DNA of 64,000 bases, taken from NCBI RefSeq assembly GCF_003002065.1, contig NZ_PVZG01000003.1, positions 372,001 to 436,000 of the forward strand, read 5' to 3'. How positions within the stretch are numbered: the stretch's first letter is position 1; each line of letters starts with the position of its first letter. The notes beneath the pieces were generated by a model. That model saw only the letters and a list, made by a program, of their open reading frames with translations. It did no database searches and had not been told where the DNA came from. The translations under genes and the position numbers were made by a program. Of the stretch, positions 38,955-46,538 are shown piece after piece. This stretch comes from Pseudosporangium ferrugineum. GTDB taxonomy: Bacteria > Actinomycetota > Actinomycetes > Mycobacteriales > Micromonosporaceae.

Positions 38955-39209
38955 ATGGACTGGCGCCACGATGCGATCTGCCGCGACGAGGACCCGGAGC
39001 TGTTCTTCCCGATCGGGACGTCCGGCCCCGCGCTCCTGCAGGTCGAGCAGGCCAAGGCCGTGTGCCGCCGGTGCCCCGTGACCGAGTCGTGCCTTCAGTG
39101 GGCCCTCGAGTCGGGTCAGGACGCCGGCGTATGGGGCGGTATGAGCGAGGACGAGCGGCGCGCCGTGAAGCGTCGCGGCGGCCTTCGGGTCGGCGCTCCC
39201 ACCGCCTGA
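38955..39209 (+). CDS. whiB1: WhiB1-type [4Fe-4S] transcription factor
   Basis: 84 residues. The four cluster cysteines are Cys9, Cys37, Cys40 and Cys46 (CRRCPVTESC), and the GVWGG turn follows at 58-62, then a basic tail. Length and motif spacing match WhiB1/WblE, which binds the region 4 of the primary sigma factor and senses nitric oxide. AAGGAG lies at a good distance from the ATG. The long leader carries two CRP-like boxes. A terminator follows directly. Confidence 0.95.
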   Translation: MDWRHDAICRDEDPELFFPIGTSGPALLQVEQAKAVCRRCPVTESCLQWALESGQDAGVWGGMSEDERRAVKRRGGLRVGAPTA

Positions 39210-39229
39210 ACAATCCCCTCACAGCATTC

Positions 39230-39260
39230 ACGCCCCGGGCCCATGACGGTGCCGGGGCGT
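39230..39260 (+). terminator. Hairpin terminator after whiB1
   Basis: ACGCCCCGG (39230-39238) pairs with CCGGGGCGT (39252-39260) around a 13-base loop, 21 bp beyond the whiB1 stop. The rest of the 445-bp convergent gap to 39655 holds no supported gene. Confidence 0.75.
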
Positions 39261-39539
39261 CGTGCTGTCCGGAGTGATCCAAAGTTCCGGAGCGATTACG
39301 CCGGGCAATGGTGACACAGGGCATGAATGACATCACCGAGCTTCGCGAAATGATCTCGAAATCGTCACCATCGTTGACACCATTAGTCTTCACGCACTTA
39401 CTCTCCGATGTGGAGAGAGCGACGTCATTCGCCAGGACCCGGCCCGTCCACACGTGACCGTCGACACCACACAGCGTCACAGAGATCCCATCGGCATCCC
39501 CGGACACCGGATCGAGCGGACCAGGCCGGCCACAACGAC

Positions 39540-39662
39540 CGGACGGCACCACCAAGCAGCGGCAGCGGCCCGCCAGCGCCATCAGGCAGCAACAGCGACC
39601 GGACGGCATCCATCAAGCAGCGGCAGCGGCAGCGGCAGCGGCCCGCCAGCGCCATCAGGCGG
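39540..39662. repeat. CAGCGG-rich simple repeats at the end of the sulfur operon
   Basis: CAGCGGCAGCGGC tracts and two copies of GCCCGCCAGCGCCATCAGGC lie beside the stop of the chelatase gene, partly within its poly-alanine C terminus. Low-complexity sequence only. Confidence 0.7.
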
Positions 39663-40548
39663 CGGCAGCGGCCGGCCGTCGCCCGGCGGCGGCCACGACC
39701 CGCGCGGCGACCAGCGCCACCAGCTCGGGCGCGTCGGCGAGAGGCTCGGCGACCACCCGCACCCCGGCCTCCCGCGCGGACCCGGCCGTGGTGTCCCACA
39801 GCAGCCCCGGTGCGAGGAAATACGAGACCAGCCCGACCCGCTCATACCCCGAGGCCCGGAGATCACCCACGACGTCCCCGGACACGGGCGGCGCGGCCGA
39901 GGCGTACGCCACGCGGCACGGCAGCCCGGAGCGCGCGCTCAGAGCCGCCGCAGCCAGCTCGACGGTCCCTCGCGCGGCCGCACTACGCGTCCCGGCCGCA
40001 GCCAGGACAAGCGCATCCAACCCGCGAACGACCCCGCCCGGAAAAGCGACCCCGCCCGGACGAGCCACCCCGTCCGGAAGAGAGGCCCCGCCCGGACGAG
40101 CCACCCCGTCCGGAAGAGAGGCCCCGCCCGGACAAGCCACCCCGCCGGAAGAAGCGGCAGACGAAGCCGCGGCCAACCGGCCCATCAGCCCGTCCAGCAG
40201 CAACTCCGGCACGACGCCGTCCACCGGCCCGAGCACGTCCGCCAGCTCGACGCCCAGCCGCACCCCGTCGGCCCGCGCCGCGGTGATCTCCCCCGGCACG
40301 TCGACCCGGCCGTGGTACGCGGCCGTCAGCAGCAACGGCACCAGCACCGCCCGCTCGTGCCCCTCCGCCGCCAGCGCCGCCAGCGCCGACCGGGGGCGCG
40401 GGACGCTGTGGTCGAGGTACGACGCTCGGACGTCCCATTCCGGGTGGTCCGCCCGGACGGCCGCGGCGAGGGCCTCGGTGGCGCGGCCGGCCCGGGGGTC
40501 GCGGCTGCCGTGGGCGACCAGGACGACCCCTAGACGTGCAGGCCGCAT
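39655..40548 (-). CDS. Sirohydrochlorin chelatase (CbiX/SirB-type) for siroheme
   Basis: 297 residues. The N-terminal CbiX domain has the metal-binding histidine in VLVAHGSRDPRA; YLDHSVPRP and LLLTAAYHGRVDVP are further family blocks. A second CbiX-like domain begins at LDALVLAAAGTRS, where the histidine is lost, as in two-domain forms. Between them lies a low-complexity insert with a 12-residue repeat (GGASLPDGVARP). It inserts iron into sirohydrochlorin, giving the cofactor that the sulfite reductase of this operon needs. Overlaps cysH by 19 bases. Cobalt insertion is the alternative activity. Confidence 0.85.
   Translation of the reverse strand: MRPARLGVVLVAHGSRDPRAGRATEALAAAVRADHPEWDVRASYLDHSVPRPRSALAALAAEGHERAVLVPLLLTAAYHGRVDVPGEITAARADGVRLGVELADVLGPVDGVVPELLLDGLMGRLAAASSAASSGGVACPGGASLPDGVARPGGASLPDGVARPGGVAFPGGVVRGLDALVLAAAGTRSAAARGTVELAAAALSARSGLPCRVAYASAAPPVSGDVVGDLRASGYERVGLVSYFLAPGLLWDTTAGSAREAGVRVVAEPLADAPELVALVAARVVAAAGRRPAAAAA
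40058..40129. repeat. Two perfect 36-bp tandem repeats inside the chelatase gene
   Basis: Positions 40058-40093 and 40094-40129 are identical; a partial third copy follows and a degenerate one precedes. Thirty-six bases keep the frame and code for twelve residues in the linker between the two CbiX domains. Confidence 0.92.
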
Positions 40549-41297
40549 TCGGTCTTCTCGAACATCGCCCAGCGGCCCGCACGCGGGTCCTCGCCCGCCT
40601 TCGTCCGCCGGGTGCACGGCCAGCAGCCGATCGAGCCGTACCCCTTCTTGAAGAGTTCGTTGACCGGGACGTTCCAGCGGGCGATGTAGCGGTCCACGTC
40701 CGCCTGCGTCCAGGCCGCGATCGGGTTGACCTTGACCTTGCCCTTCTTCGCGTCGAAGGCCACCACCGGGGTGTTCGCGCGGGTCGGGGACTCGTCGCGG
40801 CGCAGGCCGGTGGCCCAGGAGTCGTAGTCGGACAGGGCGCGCTCGAGGGGCTCGACCTTGCGCAGGAAGCAGCACTCGTCGGGGCTGCGGGCGAACAGCC
40901 TCGGCCCGAACTCGCCGTCCTGCTGGCCGACGGTCATCCGCGGCCGGATCGAGCGCACGTTGACGTTCATGGTCCTGGCGACGAGGTCGCGGACGCGCAG
41001 GGTCTCCGGGAAGTGCAGCCCGGTGTCGAGGAAGACGACGTCGACACCGGGAGCGACGCGCGAGAACAGGTGCGCGACGACGGCGTCGGCCATCGAGCTG
41101 GTCACGCAGAACCGCTCGCCGAACGTCGAGGCGGCCCAGCGCGCGATGTCCTCGGCCGGCGCGTCCTTCAGCAGCGCGGCGCCCTCGGCGGCGAGATCGG
41201 CGAGCTCGGCAGGGGTACGGCGCGCCGGGTCCGCCGGGGCGGCGGACCCGAACCCGAGGCTCACCAGGCCCAGGTTGGCAGCGGTCACGACAGTCAT
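40530..41297 (-). CDS. cysH: Assimilatory adenylylsulfate (APS) reductase, thioredoxin-dependent
   Basis: 255 residues. FCVTSSMADAVVAHLF is the PP-loop; VVFLDTGLHFPET is the substrate block. The cysteine pairs ECCFLRKVEPL and GCWPCTR bind a [4Fe-4S] cluster, which separates APS reductases from PAPS reductases, and the terminal ECGLHV carries the catalytic cysteine. It reduces APS to sulfite. ATG at 41297 overlaps the preceding small gene (ATGA). No cysD/cysN lies in the window. Confidence 0.94.
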   Translation of the reverse strand: MTVVTAANLGLVSLGFGSAAPADPARRTPAELADLAAEGAALLKDAPAEDIARWAASTFGERFCVTSSMADAVVAHLFSRVAPGVDVVFLDTGLHFPETLRVRDLVARTMNVNVRSIRPRMTVGQQDGEFGPRLFARSPDECCFLRKVEPLERALSDYDSWATGLRRDESPTRANTPVVAFDAKKGKVKVNPIAAWTQADVDRYIARWNVPVNELFKKGYGSIGCWPCTRRTKAGEDPRAGRWAMFEKTECGLHV

Positions 41298-41452
41298 CGG
41301 TTCACTCCCTTGGCAAGCAGCCCGTTGAACTTGACCGTGAAGACACGGGCGCAGGAGTGGCACTCCCAGGCACCGTGCGAGGCCTCGTGGGGGTAGAGGT
41401 CCTCCTCGCCGCAGTAGGGGCAGTACAGCGGGGTACTTCTGGCGTCACTCAT
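41294..41452 (-). CDS. 52-residue zinc-ribbon protein of the sulfur operon
   Basis: Two CxxC knuckles, YCPYCGEED and ECHSCARVF, 19 residues apart, form a rubredoxin-like zinc ribbon; the end is VKFNGLLAKGVNR. Its ATG overlaps the sulfite reductase stop and its own TGA overlaps the cysH start, both by four bases, so it is translated as part of the chain. Similar tiny proteins sit between sir and cysH in other actinobacteria. It might pass electrons or bind metal; not proven. Confidence 0.85.
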   Translation of the reverse strand: MSDARSTPLYCPYCGEEDLYPHEASHGAWECHSCARVFTVKFNGLLAKGVNR

Positions 41453-43140
41453 TTCAGGAGTTCCTCGTCGGCCCGGACGACCCAGTCGGCGAACGCCTCG
41501 CCGTCGGTGCGCCCCTCCAGGTATCGACGAGCGAGCCTCTCGACGTACTCGGGAAGCTCTTCGGCGGTGGCCTTCAGGCCCCGCAGCTTGCGGCCGAAAC
41601 CGGCCCGCTGACCCTGCGCCATCCCCAGCCCGCCGCCGAGGTGGATCTGGAAGCCCTCGACCTGCTCGCCGTGGGCGTTCAGCATCAGCTGGCCCTTGAG
41701 CCCGATGTCGGCGACCTGGGTGCGGGCGCAGGCGTTCGGGCAGCCGTTGATGTGGATCGAGATGTCGGCGTCGAAGTCCCTGATCCGGTCCTCGAGGCGG
41801 GCCACCAGCTCCTCGCCGCGCGCCTTGGTCTCGACGATCGCGAGCTTGCAGTACTCGATGCCGGTGCACGCCATGGTGCCGCGCCGCCAGGCCGAGGGCC
41901 GGGCCTCCAGCCCGATCGCGCGCAGGCCCTCGACGAGCGGTTCCACCTGGTCGTCGGCAATATCAAGGACCAACAGCTTCTGGTACGGCGTGAGGCGCAC
42001 CCGGTCTGACCCGTGCCGAGCCACCAGGTCGGCCAGCCGGGCGAGCTGCGTACCGGAGGAGCGCCCGACGACCGGGGCGGCGCCGACGTAGTTGCGCCCG
42101 TCGACCTGCTTGTGCACGCCGATGTGGTCGATCGGCTTCTCCGGCAGCGCCGGCGGCGGCCCGTCGACGAGCGCCCGGCCGAGGTACTCCTTCTCGAGGA
42201 TCTCCCGGAACTTCGCCACACCCCAGTCGGCGAGCAGGAACTTCAGCCGGGCGCGGCTGCGCAGCCGGCGGTAGCCGTAGTCGCGGAAGATGCCGACGAC
42301 GCCCTCCCAGACGTCCGGGATCTCCTCCAGCGGCACCCACACGCCCAGCCGCTCGGCGAGCCGCGGGTTGGTGGAGAGCCCGCCGCCGACCCACAGGTCG
42401 AAGCCGGGACCGTGCTGCGGGTGCACGACCCCGAGCAGCGCGATGTCGTTCACCTCGTGCGGCGTGTCGGCCAGCCACGAGATCGAGGTCTTGAACTTGC
42501 GCGGCAGGTTGGAGTAGCGGGGGTCGCCGAGGTACCGCTCGACGATCGTGTCGATGGCGGGGGTGGGGTCGATGACCTCCTCGGTGGACACCCCGGCCAC
42601 CGGGCTGCCGAGCACGACGCGCGGGCAGTCGCCGCACGCCTCGGTGGTCTCCAGGCCGACCGCCTCGAGCCGGCGCCAGATCTCCGGCATGTCCTCGACG
42701 CGGATCCAGTGCAGCTGGATGTTCTGCCGGTCGGTGATGTCGGCGGAGTCGCGCCCGAACTCGGTGGAGATCTCCGCGATGGTGCGCAGCTGGGCGAGGT
42801 TGAGCCCGCCGCCGTCGATGCGGACCCGGAGCATGAAGTACTCGTCCTCCAGCTCGTGCGGCTCGAGCACGGCCGTACGGCCGCCGTCGATGCCCGCCTT
42901 GCGCTGGGTGTAGAGCCCCCACCAGCGAAAACGTCCGCGCAGGTCCTGCGGGTCGATGCCCGCGAAGCCGGTGTGGGCGTAGATGTTCTCGATCCGGGCC
43001 CGTACGTTGAGCGGGTTGTCGTCCTTTTTGATCCGCTCGTTGGGGTTCAGCGGCTCGCGGTGTCCGAGCGCCCACTGACCCTCACCGCGCACCTTGCGGG
43101 GGCGGGCGGGAGATGCTGCCGGGGTGTTGCTGGGCGCCAT
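41449..43140 (-). CDS. Ferredoxin-dependent sulfite reductase (NirA/Sir type)
   Basis: 563 residues. Two repeats of the sulfite/nitrite reductase fold, with the siroheme/[4Fe-4S] cysteines in ACTGIEYCK and NGCPNACAR. The operon content (APS reductase, siroheme chelatase) says sulfite, not nitrite. It reduces sulfite to sulfide with six electrons. It is first in a chain of four overlapping genes. A short upstream reading frame with a near-terminal Cys and hairpins suggest leader-peptide control. Confidence 0.94.
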   Translation of the reverse strand: MAPSNTPAASPARPRKVRGEGQWALGHREPLNPNERIKKDDNPLNVRARIENIYAHTGFAGIDPQDLRGRFRWWGLYTQRKAGIDGGRTAVLEPHELEDEYFMLRVRIDGGGLNLAQLRTIAEISTEFGRDSADITDRQNIQLHWIRVEDMPEIWRRLEAVGLETTEACGDCPRVVLGSPVAGVSTEEVIDPTPAIDTIVERYLGDPRYSNLPRKFKTSISWLADTPHEVNDIALLGVVHPQHGPGFDLWVGGGLSTNPRLAERLGVWVPLEEIPDVWEGVVGIFRDYGYRRLRSRARLKFLLADWGVAKFREILEKEYLGRALVDGPPPALPEKPIDHIGVHKQVDGRNYVGAAPVVGRSSGTQLARLADLVARHGSDRVRLTPYQKLLVLDIADDQVEPLVEGLRAIGLEARPSAWRRGTMACTGIEYCKLAIVETKARGEELVARLEDRIRDFDADISIHINGCPNACARTQVADIGLKGQLMLNAHGEQVEGFQIHLGGGLGMAQGQRAGFGRKLRGLKATAEELPEYVERLARRYLEGRTDGEAFADWVVRADEELLK

Positions 43141-43218
43141 GTCGGCGGTCCTCCGGGATTCGTGGGCACGCTGCGACGCACACGGCAGGACTCGCGACCT
43201 CAGTGTCTGGAGGGAGCC

Positions 43219-43253
43219 GGCGCGTCGGGCGCGCCCGAGAAAATCAGTCGGGC
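43219..43253 (-). promoter_or_regulatory. Mutually exclusive hairpins between leader peptide and sulfite reductase
   Basis: Three overlapping stems can form: GGCGCG/CGCGCC (43219-43224 with 43230-43235), the 14-bp palindrome TCGGGCGCGCCCGA (43225-43238), and GCCCGA/TCGGGC (43233-43238 with 43248-43253). They lie 5 bp after the leader peptide stop and about 80 bp before the reductase start, as expected for an attenuator. Confidence 0.45.
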
Positions 43254-43257
43254 GGCG

Positions 43258-43344
43258 TCAGGAAGCCGGACACATCGCGCTGCGGACACGGCCGTAGTCG
43301 ACGTGGCGCCGAGCCACGAAGCGGCGGTCAACTGCAGCGGTCAT
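43258..43344 (-). CDS. 28-residue cysteine-containing leader peptide upstream of the sulfur operon
   Basis: ATG at 43344. The peptide reads MTAAVDRRF, then VARRHVDYGRVRSAMCPAS. The RRHVDxxRVxSAxC pattern is that of the short actinobacterial peptides annotated as putative leader peptide before sulfur and cysteine genes. The single Cys comes four residues before the stop. If cysteine-charged tRNA is scarce, a ribosome would stall there and could alter the hairpins just downstream. Regulatory reading is inference; the pattern match is direct. Confidence 0.7.
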   Translation of the reverse strand: MTAAVDRRFVARRHVDYGRVRSAMCPAS

Positions 43345-43481
43345 GCCGGTAAGCCTCTCACGCGGGGGCATTCTCGGCCAGTGCGGTCCAGATTTCGGGA
43401 GTGTGTCCGCGCCCACGCGTTTACCTGGGCTTAGCGCCTCCGGCATCTCCAGGTCGACAGCGCTTGGTAGAACAGTTCGTC

Positions 43482-44948
43482 GTGACCGCGGCGACGATCC
43501 TCGAGGCCCGGCCGGCCGCTACCGGAACACCCCGTTCCCGGGCGGTCTGGCCCGTTCTGTACCCGTCGGTGCTGCCGGCGCTCGTGATGCTCGCGGTCGG
43601 GGCGGTGGGCCTGGCCCGCCCGGCGCTGGGCTGGGACGAGCACGCGACCTGGTCGGCGGCGACGCGTACGCCGGGGCAGATCGCGCAGCTCGCCGGGACG
43701 ATGGACGGGGTCATCGCGCCGTACTACCTGTTCCTGCACTTCTGGACGGCGGCCGTGGGCGACTCCGTGGCGATGATGCGGCTGCCGTCGCTGGTCGCCG
43801 TGGTCCTGGGCGTCGGGCTCGTCGGCGAACTGGGGCGGCGGCTGTTCGCCCCGGCGGTGGGCCTGACCGGGGCGCTGATCGTCACCGCCGTACCCCAGCT
43901 GTCCCGGTACGCGGCGGAGGCTCGCGCGTACGGGATCGCCTTCTTCTTCGCGGTTCTCAGCACGCTGCTGCTGTACGTGACGCTGGGCCGGCCGACGTGG
44001 CGGCGCTGGACCGCGTACGGGCTGGCCCTGACCCTGCTCGGCGCCACCCACATGCTCGGCCTGCTGGTGCTGAGCGGCCACGCCGTCGCGGTGGCCGTCC
44101 GCCTGCGGGCCGGGCGCGACCGGCGGGTCCTCCTCGGCTGGCCGGCCGCGGTGCTGGCCGCGTTGCTGCTGGTCTCGCCGCTGATCCGGCTGGGCCTGAG
44201 CCAGCGCGGCACCCAGCTGGAGTGGATCGACCCGATGGATCTGCACCGGGTCCTGATCGCCCCCGGCGTGATCTTCGGCGCGCCCATGGCCGGCCTGCTG
44301 ATCGTCGGCCTGGCCCTCGCCGCCCGCCATCCCCGGCGGGCCGTGCTCGCCGAGCTGGCCGCCCTGGCCACGCTGCCGCCGGTCCTGCTCATCGCGGTGT
44401 CGTTCGTGACCTCGCCGCTGTGGGTGCCGCGCTACGTCCTCGTGGTCATCGTCCCGCTGGCCCTGCTGGCCGCCGTGGCGCTGCACGGCCTGCCGGGGCG
44501 TACGGTCGCCGCCCTGGTCCTGATCGTCGCGACCGCCTTCGAGGCCCACCAGGCGGTACGCGGCCCGGCGGCGCGCGGCGGCATGGACTTCCGGAAGGCG
44601 GCGGCGATCGTCTCGGCCGGCCAGCGACCGGGCGACGGCGTCGTCTACGGCCGCGTGGGCACGTGGTCGCTGCGCGCCGGCCTCGAATACGAGCTGCGCC
44701 ACCGCGCCCGGCCCACCGACGTGCTGCTGCGCCGCTCCGCGGCCGAGGCCGGCACCCTGGGCGCCACCGAATGCCCGGAGCTGACCTGCTTCACCACCGC
44801 CCGGGTCTGGTACGTGGGCGCCCGCCGCGCCGGCGACCCGATGGCCGACGCGGGCGACACGCTGCGCGCCAAGTTCGCCGCCGAGTACCGCCGCACCGGC
44901 TACTGGCTGCTGCCGCTGGGCACGATCGCCCTCTACGAGCGCCGCTGA
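43482..44948 (+). CDS. GT-C-fold glycosyltransferase, GT39/ArnT-like membrane protein
   Basis: 488 residues from GTG 43482 (TTG 43464 and a start near 43401 are in frame). Some ten to twelve membrane helices; the first outer loop has GWDEHATW, the acidic D-E motif of GT-C enzymes that use polyprenyl-phosphate sugars. A soluble C-terminal part with two cysteines (ATECPELTCF) follows the last helix. It would move a sugar outside the membrane; the acceptor is unknown. Convergent with pdtaS, with stops four bases apart. Confidence 0.8.
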   Translation: MTAATILEARPAATGTPRSRAVWPVLYPSVLPALVMLAVGAVGLARPALGWDEHATWSAATRTPGQIAQLAGTMDGVIAPYYLFLHFWTAAVGDSVAMMRLPSLVAVVLGVGLVGELGRRLFAPAVGLTGALIVTAVPQLSRYAAEARAYGIAFFFAVLSTLLLYVTLGRPTWRRWTAYGLALTLLGATHMLGLLVLSGHAVAVAVRLRAGRDRRVLLGWPAAVLAALLLVSPLIRLGLSQRGTQLEWIDPMDLHRVLIAPGVIFGAPMAGLLIVGLALAARHPRRAVLAELAALATLPPVLLIAVSFVTSPLWVPRYVLVVIVPLALLAAVALHGLPGRTVAALVLIVATAFEAHQAVRGPAARGGMDFRKAAAIVSAGQRPGDGVVYGRVGTWSLRAGLEYELRHRARPTDVLLRRSAAEAGTLGATECPELTCFTTARVWYVGARRAGDPMADAGDTLRAKFAAEYRRTGYWLLPLGTIALYERR

Positions 44949-44952
44949 CGCG

Positions 44953-46500
44953 TCAGCGCTTGCCGAGCGGGACCACCAGGACGGCCTCGGTGCCGCCGCC
45001 CGCGCGGTTGCGCAGCTCGATGCTGCCGCGCAGCTCGCCGGTGGCCAGGGCGCGGACGATCTGCAGGCCGAGGCGCCCGCTCGCGTCCGCCTTGAAGCCC
45101 TCCGGCAGGCCCTGACCGTTGTCCGCGACGGTCACGTGCAGCTGCTTGCGGAAGCGGTGGGCCGCCACGACCACCTCGCCGGACGGCTCCGGCGGGCTCA
45201 GCGACGGCTGGGCCTCCTCGGCGTCCTCGGCGGGCGCCGGGAAGCCGTGCTCGACCGCGTTGATGAGCAGCTCGTTGAGCACCATGACCAGCGAGGTGGC
45301 GATCTCCGCGGGCAGTACGCCGAAGGTGCCCTCGCGGCGCATCTTCACGGTGATCTCGGTGGCGGCGACCTCGGTGGCGGCGGTCGCGACCCGGTCCACG
45401 ATGCCGTCGAACTCGACCGCCTCGTCGCTGGACATGGAGAGCGTCTCGTGCACCAGGGCGATCGAGGCGACCCGGCGTACGGATTCCTGCAGGGCCATCC
45501 GGGCCTCGGGCGCGTCGACCCGCCGGGCCTGGAGCCGCAGCAGCGCCGCGACGGTCTGGAGGTTGTTCTTGACCCGGTGGTGGATCTCGCGGATCGTCGC
45601 GTCCTTGGTCATCAGCGCCCGGTCCCGGCGGCGCACCTCGGTGACGTCGCGGACCAGCACCAGCGCGCCGATCGGCACCCCGGCGGGCATCAGCGGCAGC
45701 GCGCGCATCAGCACCGTGGCACCGCGTGCCTCCACCTCCTTGCGGGGCGGCGCCTCGCCGCGCAGCGACGTGAGGATGCGTTCGGCGGCGTCCGTGCCCT
45801 CCAGCGGGTCTGCGGCGAGCCGGCTGGACAGCACCGACAGCTCCTCGCCGACCAGGTGGGCGTTGAACCCGAGCCGCCGGTACGCCGACTGCGCGTTGGG
45901 GCTCGCGTAGGTCACCTTGCCGCTCGCGTCGAGGCGGATCAGGCCGTCGCCGACGCGCGGCGCCGACGTGGTCTCGCCCGGGTGCCGCGGCGGCGGGAAG
46001 GTGCCGTCGTTGACCATCTGGGCCAGGTCGTCGGCGGTGGTGAGGTAGTTGAGCTCGAGCTGGCTGGGCGTACGGGCGGTGGACAGGTTGGTGTCGCGGC
46101 CGATGACCCCGATGACCTCGATGTTCTCGTCCTCGCCGCGCAGGCGTACGGGGATGGCCTCGTGGCGGGCCGGGGTGTCGCCGTACCAGACCGGGTCGCC
46201 CTCGCGCCAGATGCGGCCCTGGGCGTACGCGATGTCCAGGTGGGCGACCTCGGGACCCCCGACGATCTTGCCCACCTGGTCGTCCTGGTACGCCGTCGGC
46301 GCGGTCGTCGGGCGCACCTGGGCGACGCACAGGAACGCCGGCGCCTTGCCGGAGTCGGTCCGCACGGGAACCCAGAGCAGCAGGTCGGCGAAGGACAGGT
46401 CGGACAGCAGCTGCCAGTCGCCGGCGAGCCGGGTGAGGTGGTCGATGTCGGCCGGACCGAGGGCGGTGTGCTCTTCGGCAAGATCGCGCAGCGTGGACAC
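44953..46500 (-). CDS. pdtaS: Soluble sensor histidine kinase PdtaS
   Basis: 515 residues, GTG start. An N-terminal GAF-like domain (about 10-150), a PAS domain (about 180-295), then HisKA_2 with EIHHRVKNNLQTVAALLRLQAR (His307/308) and HATPase_c (LNELLINAVEHGF, DNGQGLPEG). Cytosolic. In M. tuberculosis PdtaS and the RNA-binding antiterminator PdtaR form a pair and PdtaS neighbours whiB1; here whiB1 is about 5.8 kb away. It contains an acidic Pro/Ser insert (about 435-455) in the ATPase domain. Confidence 0.9.
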   Translation of the reverse strand: MSTLRDLAEEHTALGPADIDHLTRLAGDWQLLSDLSFADLLLWVPVRTDSGKAPAFLCVAQVRPTTAPTAYQDDQVGKIVGGPEVAHLDIAYAQGRIWREGDPVWYGDTPARHEAIPVRLRGEDENIEVIGVIGRDTNLSTARTPSQLELNYLTTADDLAQMVNDGTFPPPRHPGETTSAPRVGDGLIRLDASGKVTYASPNAQSAYRRLGFNAHLVGEELSVLSSRLAADPLEGTDAAERILTSLRGEAPPRKEVEARGATVLMRALPLMPAGVPIGALVLVRDVTEVRRRDRALMTKDATIREIHHRVKNNLQTVAALLRLQARRVDAPEARMALQESVRRVASIALVHETLSMSSDEAVEFDGIVDRVATAATEVAATEITVKMRREGTFGVLPAEIATSLVMVLNELLINAVEHGFPAPAEDAEEAQPSLSPPEPSGEVVVAAHRFRKQLHVTVADNGQGLPEGFKADASGRLGLQIVRALATGELRGSIELRNRAGGGTEAVLVVPLGKR

Positions 46501-46538
46501 GGACCTAGATTGCCACGCCCGTGCACCGCCGCGGGTTA

